Shown here: one piece after another, positions 56,486-63,910 of the stretch
Numbering within the stretch: position 1 is the first letter of the stretch
How the letters are laid out: each line of letters begins with the position of its first letter
Assembly (NCBI RefSeq): GCF_900102025.1
Contig: NZ_FNAU01000005.1
Location: 78,168-142,167, forward strand
Length of the DNA stretch: 64,000 nt
Source: Actinobaculum suis
GTDB lineage: Bacteria; Actinomycetota; Actinomycetes; Actinomycetales; Actinomycetaceae
Reading direction: 5' to 3'
The notes under the pieces: generated by a model
What the model was told of the DNA's origin: nothing
What the model saw: only the letters and a program-made list of their open reading frames with translations
Databases searched by the model: none
Program-made: the position numbers and the translations under genes

Positions 56486-58264
56486 ATGACGGTATACAAA
56501 CTCGCGTGGAAGTATTTGCGTGCACATGCCTGGGAATTGGCACTAATCCTTTTTCTGCAAGTTCTCCAAGTACTCCTCAATCTCACCTTACCGGCGCTCA
56601 ACGCGCGCGTTATCGACGTGGGTATTTTGCAAGACGATGCAGGATACATCTGGAAAATAGGCGGCATTATGATCGCCTTCATCGTGGTGCAGGCACTGTG
56701 TTCGGCCACGGCAATTTTCTTCGGTTCCCGAATTTCTACTCGCATGGGCCGGGATTTACGCCGGGATACTTTCCGCCACGTGCAACGTTTCTCCCCCGCC
56801 GATCAGCGCCGCTTCGGCGCCTCCACCCTAGTAACCCGCACCACGAATGACGTTATGGGTATTCAAATGGTTGCCCTGTTCACCTTCACCTTGGTGGTAA
56901 CCGCACCCATCATGGGAATCGGTGGAATTGTGATGGCGATTGGGCAAGACGTCACTCTCTCTGCCACCCTGCTAGTTATAGTTCCGCTGCTGGCCATTAT
57001 TATTTTGCTATGCATGATGGCTTTGGCTAAACGCTACCGGATTGTGCAAAAGCGAGTGGACGCTATTAATGACGCTTTGCGGGCCCAACTTACCGGGGTA
57101 CGGGTGATCCGCGCCTTCCGCCGCCAAAACTACACGGCAAAAAGATTCGATGAATCCAATGCCGCGCTACGCAAAATCTACTTGGAAGTAGGGACGATCT
57201 GGTCTGGCCTTATGCCCCTGATGTCTGCGGTGATTGGTATTGCTTCCGCCGTAATCGTCTGGCTTGCCGGCCACCGCATCGAAGCTGGCCTCATGCCCGT
57301 AGGGGCGCTTACCGCCTTCATTAACTACCTCATGATGATCCTCGGGGCGGTGCTTATGATTGGCATGATCATTATGATCGTGCCGCGCGGCAATGTTTCG
57401 GCACGGCGTATCAAAGAAATCCTAGACACCGAACCTTCTATTTCTTCCCCTGCCAGCCCGCGGCCCCTTCCCGCCGGCCCACTCACCTTTAGTTTGCGTG
57501 ATGCCGCGCTCACGTACGACGACGCCGAAGAGCCGTCCTTCTACGGGGTCAACCTTGACTTTGCTCCCGGGACTACCACAGCTATCGTCGGTGCCTCCGG
57601 GTGCGGTAAATCCTCGCTGGTGAAAATTTTGCCCCGGCTCGCCGATCTAACCACCGGCACTTACCAAGTAAATGGCGTGGACGTACACAAATTCGATCTC
57701 GCCGCATTTCGGCAGAGAATTGCCTATGTGCCGCAGCGCGCTTTCCTCTTCTCCGGCACGATTGCCACCAATGTGACTGGAAACAGCAAGGATATAGATG
57801 AAGCGCGGGTCCGGAAGGCTTTGGAAGTAGCTCAGGCCCTGGATTTTGTGGAAGAACAGGGCGGGATTCACGCCCGCGTGGAATCCGGTGGCAAGAATCT
57901 TTCGGGTGGGCAGCGCCAACGCGTGACCATCGCCCGTGCTCTATATCGGGCTTTGCCGGATGCGGACGGCAAACCCGGAGCTGACCTCATAGTTTTTGAT
58001 GATTCTTTCTCCGCTCTAGATTTTGCTACCGATGCACGTTTGCGCCAAGCCCTGCGGGAAGAAGCCGCGGGATCCGCCGTCGTGATCGTGGCGCAACGCA
58101 CCTCTACCACGCGTAGTGCCGATACGATTCTGGTTTTGGCAGATGGGCATCCGGCCGGATTGGGTTCCCACGCAGAACTTATGCGTGATTGCAAAACCTA
58201 CCAAGAAATCGTGAAATCCCAAGAACATGACGAAACCGCGGAGCAACGGAAGGAGACCCTCTAA
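56486..58264 (+). CDS. ABC exporter half-transporter, degenerate-site subunit
   Basis: A 592-residue fused permease-ATPase. Six membrane helices fall in about 15-320 and the ATPase in about 335-575. Walker A is GASGCGKSS and the signature LSGGQ. Walker B is LIVFDDSFS, with Asp in place of the catalytic Glu, and the switch His region reads VVAQRTST with Gln in place of His. Its own ATP site is thus non-catalytic, but its LSGGQ can complete the partner's. RBS AGGTGAAAGG. The partner overlaps by one base at 58264. As a TM287/288- or LmrCD-like heterodimer it probably exports drugs or lipids. Confidence 0.88.
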   Translation: MTVYKLAWKYLRAHAWELALILFLQVLQVLLNLTLPALNARVIDVGILQDDAGYIWKIGGIMIAFIVVQALCSATAIFFGSRISTRMGRDLRRDTFRHVQRFSPADQRRFGASTLVTRTTNDVMGIQMVALFTFTLVVTAPIMGIGGIVMAIGQDVTLSATLLVIVPLLAIIILLCMMALAKRYRIVQKRVDAINDALRAQLTGVRVIRAFRRQNYTAKRFDESNAALRKIYLEVGTIWSGLMPLMSAVIGIASAVIVWLAGHRIEAGLMPVGALTAFINYLMMILGAVLMIGMIIMIVPRGNVSARRIKEILDTEPSISSPASPRPLPAGPLTFSLRDAALTYDDAEEPSFYGVNLDFAPGTTTAIVGASGCGKSSLVKILPRLADLTTGTYQVNGVDVHKFDLAAFRQRIAYVPQRAFLFSGTIATNVTGNSKDIDEARVRKALEVAQALDFVEEQGGIHARVESGGKNLSGGQRQRVTIARALYRALPDADGKPGADLIVFDDSFSALDFATDARLRQALREEAAGSAVVIVAQRTSTTRSADTILVLADGHPAGLGSHAELMRDCKTYQEIVKSQEHDETAEQRKETL

Positions 58265-60048
58265 TGCCTAGACGGGGCAATATTGAAGTTGCGAAAGATA
58301 CCAAGGGGACGCTACTAAAGCTCGCCAAGAGCCTTAAAAGTGAGCGCTGGCGGATCCTCGCTGTGCTCGTGGTAACCCTGGGCGCGGTTTTGCTGACGAT
58401 CGCCGGCCCCTACCTGCTGGGTATGGGCACTAATACGGTTATCGATGGTATTCGCGGAGACGGCGTGGACTATGGGCGGCTGCTCAAAATCCTTGGCGTG
58501 ACGGGCGGTTGCTACATTGTGGCAGCGCTTTTGCGTTTCCTGGCGAGCTATATTGTGCGGCTAGTCGTGCAGGATTTGGGTTACCGGATGCGCCGCGAAG
58601 CACAAGCAAAAATCGATCGCATGCCGCTTACCGAAATTGATAAGCAGCAGCGCGGGAATGTGCTTTCTACGGTCACTAACGATATCGATAACGTGGTGCA
58701 ATCGCTTTTGCAAACCCTTTCCGAAGTGATTACGGCTTTCTACCAGGTTTTGGGCATCATTGTGATAATGCTCTTCCTTTCCTGGAGCCTCACCGTGGTT
58801 TCGCTGGTGGCGGTGCCGGTGGGGGCGTTCGTCGTGGTGCAGATTTTGAAGCATTCCAAGAAGCAGTTCCGGCGGCAGTGGAATTTGACGGCTGATGTTT
58901 CCTCCGTGGTGGAAGAATCTTTCACCGGTTTGGAAGTGGTGGCCGCTTATGGTTTAGAAGACGAGTTTGAGAAGAGCTTCGATAAGTCGAATAATGCCCT
59001 GTTCGACGCCGGTTTCAAGGCGCAAGCGATCTCGCAGCTTTCCCAACCGACGATGACGGTGGTGGCGAATGTAATGTTCGTGATCGCGACCGTGATGGGT
59101 GGTTTGCAAGCGATTGCCGGGGTGTTGACCATTGGCGGTTTGCAAGCCTTCTTGCAGTATTCTCGCCAGCTTTCCCAACCGATTCAGTCTTTGGCTTCTA
59201 CCGTGAACCTGTTGCAATCGGCAGCGGCTTCGCAGGAACGCATTTTTGCTTTTATGGCAGAACCTGAGATGACTCCCGATAGCGAGGCTACTTACGAGGA
59301 TCTGGTTCCGGCGGAAAACCGGCGCGGTCAGGTTACGTTCGAACATGTTTCCTTCGGGTATGAACCGGGGAAGAAGGTTATCCATGATCTTTCCTTCACC
59401 GCGCAACCTGGGCAAACCGTGGCGATTGTGGGCCCCACGGGTGCTGGGAAAACCACGATCGTGAACCTCCTCATGCGTTTCTACGAGGTCGATAGTGGGC
59501 AGATTCTCACCGACGGCGTAGATATTCGCGACTTTTCGAAAGATTCCCTGCGTTCCCATATTGGCATGGTGCTGCAAGAAACTTGGCTGTTTGCGGATTC
59601 CATCTGGCGCAATATCGCTTTTGGCAGGGATGGGGCTACGAAGGCTGATGCGGTGGCCGCGGCCAAGGCGATTGGCATTGACAGGTTTATCCGTACTTTG
59701 CCGGGCGGTTATGATTCTCAGCTTGGTACCGACGGGGATAATATTTCCGCTGGTGAAAAACAGCTGCTAACGATTGCGCGGGCTTACTTGGCCGATCCGG
59801 ATATTTTGATTCTCGATGAGGCCACTTCTTCGGTTGATACGCGTACCGAACAGCTCATTCAGAAAGCCATGGGTGAGCTACGTACGGGGCGCACGAGTTT
59901 CATTATTGCCCACCGGCTCTCCACGATCGTGGATGCAGACGTCATCTTGGTGATGGAACACGGAAATGTGGTGGAACAGGGCACGCACCACGAACTCCTC
60001 GAAAAGGGCGGTGCTTACGCCCGCCTGTACGCCAGCCAATTTGCTTAA
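58264..60048 (+). CDS. ABC exporter half-transporter, catalytic-site subunit
   Basis: A 594-residue partner of the previous protein. The membrane domain has six helices (about 30-330). Its ATPase has Walker A GPTGAGKTT, Walker B LILDEATS with the catalytic Glu, and the switch His in IIAHRLST. The signature is altered to ISAGEKQ in place of LSGGQ. The stop codon lies inside the first unit of a 20-bp array. Together the subunits give one good and one degenerate ATP site. The start overlaps the upstream stop (TAATG), so translation is coupled. Confidence 0.9.
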   Translation: MPRRGNIEVAKDTKGTLLKLAKSLKSERWRILAVLVVTLGAVLLTIAGPYLLGMGTNTVIDGIRGDGVDYGRLLKILGVTGGCYIVAALLRFLASYIVRLVVQDLGYRMRREAQAKIDRMPLTEIDKQQRGNVLSTVTNDIDNVVQSLLQTLSEVITAFYQVLGIIVIMLFLSWSLTVVSLVAVPVGAFVVVQILKHSKKQFRRQWNLTADVSSVVEESFTGLEVVAAYGLEDEFEKSFDKSNNALFDAGFKAQAISQLSQPTMTVVANVMFVIATVMGGLQAIAGVLTIGGLQAFLQYSRQLSQPIQSLASTVNLLQSAAASQERIFAFMAEPEMTPDSEATYEDLVPAENRRGQVTFEHVSFGYEPGKKVIHDLSFTAQPGQTVAIVGPTGAGKTTIVNLLMRFYEVDSGQILTDGVDIRDFSKDSLRSHIGMVLQETWLFADSIWRNIAFGRDGATKADAVAAAKAIGIDRFIRTLPGGYDSQLGTDGDNISAGEKQLLTIARAYLADPDILILDEATSSVDTRTEQLIQKAMGELRTGRTSFIIAHRLSTIVDADVILVMEHGNVVEQGTHHELLEKGGAYARLYASQFA

Positions 60049-60220
60049 GCAACAGGTGCTCGCCTAAGCAGCTAGCGGTTCACCTAAACAGCTAGCGATT
60101 TGCCAAGCAGCCAGCGAACCATCAAAGCAACCAGCAGCTCGCCTAAACAACCGGCAGCTCGCCAAAGCAACCGGCAGCTCGCCTAAACAACCGGCAGCTC
60201 GCCAAAGCAACCAGCGGCAG
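60041..60220 (+). repeat. 20-bp tandem array (9 units) beginning on the ABC gene stop
   Basis: The first unit, 60041-60060, holds the last codons and TAA. Then units start at 60061, 60081, 60101, 60121, 60141, 60161, 60181 and 60201. The core is GCCTAAACAACCGGCAGCTC. TAA is kept in units 1, 2, 3, 6 and 8; others have CAA or AAA. Steps are 20 bp with one-base shifts. Confidence 0.93.
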
Positions 60221-60223
60221 CAA

Positions 60224-60283
60224 GCGTCCGGAAGGTCCCGCACCGAAACAATAATGTGCGGGGCCTTCCGGGCGCTTTTTATT
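60224..60283 (+). terminator. Terminator of the ABC exporter operon
   Basis: Stem GCGTCCGGAAGGTCCCGCAC / GTGCGGGGCCTTCCGGGCGC (one mismatch and a wobble) with a 12-nt loop, followed by TTTTTATTTG. Confidence 0.9.
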
Positions 60284-60286
60284 TGT

Positions 60287-60325
60287 TTTATAGCTTGGCC
60301 AACGATTTTACAGCTTGGCAACGAG
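60287..60325 (-). repeat. 20-bp duplication of the HAD gene end including TAA
   Basis: On the minus strand GCCAAGCTGTAAAATCGTT is followed by GGCCAAGCTATAAAACAAAT. The true stop lies at 60308-60310 and its copy at 60288-60290. Confidence 0.82.
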
Positions 60326-60970
60326 CTTGCCGATAGCAAAATCACCGAGCATTTGCTCTAGCTCTGCTACCGAGTCTGCTCTTCCCCACGCTTGGTCAAA
60401 TTCGCTTTGCGGGGCGTGGCTCCAGCCCACGAGAACCGTGGGAATCCCCCACCGGCCCGCGCCTTCAATATCGTGGATGCGGTCTCCCACCATGAGGGCG
60501 GAACTGGTATCCACGCCGCTTTCCGCTAGGCGGTCCAGGGCGTCGCGCACCACATCGGCCTTCGTATAGTTCGGCCGGTTCTCCGGATCCCCAGAAATAA
60601 CCCGAAAATCCTTCGTGAGATTGTAGTGGTCGAGGATACGCAACGTATTGCGCTCGTTTTTCGAAGTGGCAATCGCCAAGGGCACGCCGGCCCGTGCCAA
60701 CCGCCCCACCATTTCCGGCATGTGCGGGAAAGGCTTCGTATCCAGCATTACCCGTTCGTATCTTTCACGGTAGCGCCGCGTGATTTCCACCGGGTCCGTT
60801 GCCCCCAGGAACGCAAAAGTTTCCATGAGCGGCGGGCCAATAAACTGCAGGTAGTAATCACGGGGATGTTCCTGGCCGAGTTCTTCCCGCACGGTTTCCT
60901 GCAAAACGCTGGTAACCACCGGAGCCGAATCGATCAGGGTGCCGTCAAGATCTATGAGGATTGGATTCAC
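60308..60970 (-). CDS. HAD-superfamily hydrolase (phosphoglycolate phosphatase-like)
   Basis: A 220-residue HAD phosphatase of subfamily I. Motif I is LIDLDGTLIDS (nucleophilic Asp). Motif II is ATSKN (Ser/Thr), and motif IV is MVGDRIHDIEGA. The cap domain matches Gph/PGP-like enzymes (RERYERVMLDTKPFP). Substrate is not readable. The GTG at 60970 overlaps the TGA of the Sua5-like gene (GTGA), giving coupled translation. Its 3' end and stop are duplicated downstream. Confidence 0.87.
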   Translation of the reverse strand: MNPILIDLDGTLIDSAPVVTSVLQETVREELGQEHPRDYYLQFIGPPLMETFAFLGATDPVEITRRYRERYERVMLDTKPFPHMPEMVGRLARAGVPLAIATSKNERNTLRILDHYNLTKDFRVISGDPENRPNYTKADVVRDALDRLAESGVDTSSALMVGDRIHDIEGAGRWGIPTVLVGWSHAPQSEFDQAWGRADSVAELEQMLGDFAIGKLVAKL

Positions 60971-61581
60971 AGTTCAATTCCGGTGATGTCACCGGCTCCT
61001 TCCCTTCGCACCTCGCGAGTTACCAAATCCAAGACCGTAGTGGCGCCGCCACCTACCGGGCCATCGACGATAATATCAACGGCCTGGCCCAGCTTTTCTT
61101 CCACCTCTTCCCCAGTGGTTAAAGGCTCTTCTTCCCCGGGCAAAATAAGCGTGGAGGAAAGTACCGGTTCTTCATTGGCCTCCACTATCGCCTGCGTAAT
61201 CTTGTGGTCCGGAATACGCACGCCGACCGTCTTCTTTTTCTTATTCAAAGTGGCGTTCGGGACTTCCTTCGTCCCCTTGAGAATGAAGGTATACGGCCCC
61301 GGGGTCAGTTGTTTGATCAAACGGAAATCCGGGTTGCTCACAATTACCAGGGTGCCTAGTTGCGCGAAGTTACGGCACAGCATCGTAAAATCATGCTTTT
61401 CACCGACCTTACGGATCGTCCGAATCCGCTCTAACCCGCTCTTATTAGCCATCCGGCTGATCAGGGCATAACCGGAATCCGTGGGGATTGCCGCGATGCC
61501 ATCTTCCCGTAACACGTCCACCACTTTTGCCACATTTCGGGCCTGCGGATTATCCGGATGGATCTCAATGAAAGTTGCCAT
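60967..61581 (-). CDS. Sua5/YciO/YrdC family protein (YciO type)
   Basis: A 204-residue member of the L-threonylcarbamoyladenylate synthase superfamily. It has IAAIPTDSGYALISRM, RTIRKVGEKHDFTMLC and LTPGPYTFILKGTKEVP; the KHDF wording is the YciO form, rather than the KxRP of TsaC/Sua5. It may act in t6A modification of tRNA or be an RNA-binding paralogue. TTVLDLVT near the end is conserved. RBS AAAGGGA precedes the ATG. It overlaps the HAD gene by 4 bp. Confidence 0.87.
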   Translation of the reverse strand: MATFIEIHPDNPQARNVAKVVDVLREDGIAAIPTDSGYALISRMANKSGLERIRTIRKVGEKHDFTMLCRNFAQLGTLVIVSNPDFRLIKQLTPGPYTFILKGTKEVPNATLNKKKKTVGVRIPDHKITQAIVEANEEPVLSSTLILPGEEEPLTTGEEVEEKLGQAVDIIVDGPVGGGATTVLDLVTREVRREGAGDITGIEL

Positions 61582-61646
61582 CTTTCCCTTTCTTGTTAAC
61601 GCGTTTTCTCTTCCTGTCCCCTACCTATTCTATTTCTATTTACTTT

Positions 61647-61712
61647 TGAGTTGGGTAGGTCCGCTACAGGCGTGGAGCGGAATGAGTTGGGTAGGTCCGC
61701 TACAGGCGTGGA
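61647..61712. repeat. 30-bp direct repeat, 36 bp apart
   Basis: TGAGTTGGGTAGGTCCGCTA plus CAGGCGTGGA occurs identically at 61647-61676 and 61683-61712, in the gap between the TPR-like gene and sua5. Confidence 0.92.
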
Positions 61713-61737
61713 ATGGATTTTCCGGGCGGGTTAGAGG

Positions 61738-62364
61738 TTAGGCGGCGTCGCTGGGAGTAACAAGCGCGGCAAGTTCGCGTTTTTCGGCGTTATTTGCGTA
61801 AGGCACGTATTGGTTTGCATAGGTGCGGGCATCTTTCTCTCTCCCGGCTGTCAGAGCTGCTTCGATGAGGGCGCGTGCGGCCCCAAATCCGTGTGTGGCC
61901 GGGTCCCAGTGGGCGAGCCCGAGGCTGAGGGCTTGGTCCGGCATTCCTGCCTGCGTCAAAATGTTTATGCATGCGGCCAATACTTGGCCGGAAGGGTTGC
62001 GGTCTGCCACGGTGTGGAGGCGCCGCACGGCCCCGGCGGCATCTGCTGGCAAACTTAGTTTGGCCAGCTGCAGTTGCGGGTACCAAGAGGAAGGGTTGCC
62101 AGATAGTTCTTCGGCGAGCGCCCAGATCGCAAGATTAGCGGAAACCGCGGGCGCGGTACCGGTACCGGTGTGTTCGGCGGTGAGTGGATCGGCTGGTGGG
62201 TGTTGAGCTTCCGCGTTTTGTGCTATTTCCACCAGTTCTGTGAAAGCCTCGATATCGTTTGGATCTGCAGAGAGCCTTTCGCGCAGGCGCTTCACCCGTG
62301 CCGGATGGTCACCAGGTTCGGCGGTATGCTGAAAGAGCTGTTTCATAAGATCCAGGAACGACAT
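61738..62364 (-). CDS. TPR-like protein of unknown function
   Basis: A 208-residue protein from the ATG at 62364; a frame 17 residues longer lacks a start signal and overlaps the divergent gene. It looks all-helical, with repeats such as DPNDIEAFTELVEIAQNAEAQ, NPSSWYPQLQLAKLSLPADAAGAVRRLHTVADRNPSGQVL and GFGAARALIEAALTAGREKDARTYANQYVPY, in line with tetratricopeptide-type helix pairs. No signal peptide or Cys. It is divergent from the next gene with only 33 bp between starts, so a shared or bidirectional promoter is likely. The function is unknown. Confidence 0.7.
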   Translation of the reverse strand: MSFLDLMKQLFQHTAEPGDHPARVKRLRERLSADPNDIEAFTELVEIAQNAEAQHPPADPLTAEHTGTGTAPAVSANLAIWALAEELSGNPSSWYPQLQLAKLSLPADAAGAVRRLHTVADRNPSGQVLAACINILTQAGMPDQALSLGLAHWDPATHGFGAARALIEAALTAGREKDARTYANQYVPYANNAEKRELAALVTPSDAA

Positions 62365-62397
62365 GCTTCGTGCGTACCAACTGAGAGGCGGGAAACC

Positions 62398-62853
62398 ATG
62401 GACCACAATCCTCACGGCGCAGGAAACCGGCCCAACTCGGGCGCATCTACGCCACCGGATGCTAATACCCCACTTTCTGGAGATGCCCTTGCTGCCCTTG
62501 CCAATCTGGGCGATCTAGCTGGGCTAAGTGATCTGGAGAGCTTGGATGAGCTTGCTGATCTAGCGGGTTTGGATGCTGTTTCTACTAGTGCTAGTAGTGC
62601 CGACGACGCCGAAACTACGCCCACAGCGGAGGACCCTCTCGCGGTGGCGGCTTTGGAAACTTTGGCGGAAGAGGGCGTGCCGGAGCAGCATTGCCAGCTC
62701 GATCTGGAATTCGATTCGCCGTGGGTTGATAATTTGACACGGTGGTCAGTGGCTGTGCGGGTGGAGGAGGCTGCCAAAAAACAGATTCCTGACGCTAAGA
62801 TTCGGGAAGCGCGGACGGTGCGGGATTTATTGGCGGCAGTGCAGGATGTCTAG
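62398..62853 (+). CDS. Small acidic protein of unknown function
   Basis: A 151-residue protein from the ATG at 62398, behind GAGAGGCGGG. The N-terminal 90 residues are low in complexity, with Leu-rich steps in ALAALANLGDLAGLSDLESLDELADLAGLDA. The C-terminal part LDLEFDSPWVDNLTRWSVAVRVEEAAKKQIPDAKIREARTVRDLL is likely folded. No family is recognised. Its stop overlaps that of the IclR gene: the four bases CTAG at 62850-62853 encode TAG on both strands. Confidence 0.65.
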   Translation: MDHNPHGAGNRPNSGASTPPDANTPLSGDALAALANLGDLAGLSDLESLDELADLAGLDAVSTSASSADDAETTPTAEDPLAVAALETLAEEGVPEQHCQLDLEFDSPWVDNLTRWSVAVRVEEAAKKQIPDAKIREARTVRDLLAAVQDV

Positions 62854-63617
62854 TCTGCCGGATGGTATCCCAGCTGTTGGGAAATGTTGAGGGCGGCTTC
62901 TTTGACTTTTTCGGCGAGTTTGAGCCGCCGTTCTTCTCCCATGTACATGGCCGCACTCGAAATGGAGATAGCACCGATTACTTCGCCGCTGGAATCGCGC
63001 ACCGGCGCGGCCACGCAACGAATTCCCGGCTCGTTTTCTTCGATATCAGTGGTCCACCCTTGGGCTGCAAAACCTGCCATTTTGCCAATAAATTCGGCTA
63101 CCGCTTCGGGTTTGGTGTCTAGCTGCATTTCTGCGGCTTCTTGGTTGTACAGTTGGGCCCATTGGGATGGCTGGTCAACAATTAATGCTCGGCCGAGCCC
63201 GGTGCGAGTAATGGAGCGGAAAGTGCCTACTTCGGAGCGGATTTGGATTCCGCGTTCGCCGTCGAACTTGAGCAAATAGAAGGCCTTGGAATCTTGTTCC
63301 ATGCCCAGGTGCACGGTATCGAGGGTGACGCGCGAAAGTTCTTCCAGGATCGGGTAGGCCACTTTGATCAGCGAAACCTCGTTACGGGCCTGGTAGCCCA
63401 GGGAAATGAGGGCTGGGCCGAGCCGGTATTCGCCGCGGCCTTCGGTGCGCAAAAAGCCTTCGTTGCGCAAGGCCTGCAAAATCCGGTGTACTTTGGACCG
63501 AGACAGGCCGGTATCTTTCACCACTTCGGCAAGATTTTGGTTCCCATCTGCCACGCTACGCAAAACCTGCAGACCGTGCCGCAACGTCTGCGTTCCCGGA
63601 ATATCTTCGCTTACCAT
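62850..63617 (-). CDS. IclR family transcriptional regulator
   Basis: A 255-residue regulator. The N-terminal winged helix-turn-helix is about 12-70 (TLRHGLQVLRSVADGNQNLAEVVKDTGLSRSKVHRILQALRNEGFL). The effector-binding domain follows, with DTVHLGMEQDSKAFYLLKF, SITRTGLGRAL and CVAAPVRDSSGEVIGAISISS. The ATG at 63617 is used; a TTG 8 codons earlier is in frame. A palindrome in its promoter region suggests autoregulation. The target pathway is not evident. Confidence 0.9.
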   Translation of the reverse strand: MVSEDIPGTQTLRHGLQVLRSVADGNQNLAEVVKDTGLSRSKVHRILQALRNEGFLRTEGRGEYRLGPALISLGYQARNEVSLIKVAYPILEELSRVTLDTVHLGMEQDSKAFYLLKFDGERGIQIRSEVGTFRSITRTGLGRALIVDQPSQWAQLYNQEAAEMQLDTKPEAVAEFIGKMAGFAAQGWTTDIEENEPGIRCVAAPVRDSSGEVIGAISISSAAMYMGEERRLKLAEKVKEAALNISQQLGYHPAD

Positions 63618-63622
63618 AACCG

Positions 63623-63655
63623 CCAGATTAGCATTTCCCAACTATTGGAACATCT
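63623..63655 (-). promoter_or_regulatory. Possible IclR-type operator and promoter
   Basis: The 16-bp palindrome-like TTCCCAACTATTGGAA (63635-63650) lies 18 bp upstream of the ATG at 63617. On the minus strand TAATCT, a -10-like hexamer, ends seven bases before the start, so the message could be leaderless. The -35 is poor. Confidence 0.4.
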
Positions 63656-63909
63656 TTGACCACACTACGAAGCTCAGATTTACCGGCAAGGCAAGAACAG
63701 CTCACCGGAGCTCCAGCGGGGACGTTCCCAGAAAAAGCTTTGCACTTTCTACTGGTCAAACGCCCCCGCAGGAATTCTCAATCACCGGCTCAGCAGTACC
63801 GATTCTGATCTTCTACACCTACACACCGCCATCGAGCGATACGTCATAAAATGAACAGGCTCAGGATCCACACTAAGGCTAGCCCGATTATAGAAATCAG
63901 GCAGGGGAC
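63656..63909. other. Gene-free stretch before the IS element
   Basis: No open frame with a ribosome site, repeat, or RNA is recognised. The region may hold promoter sequence for the minus-strand regulator and the insertion target of the IS element. Confidence 0.55.
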
Positions 63910-63910
63910 C

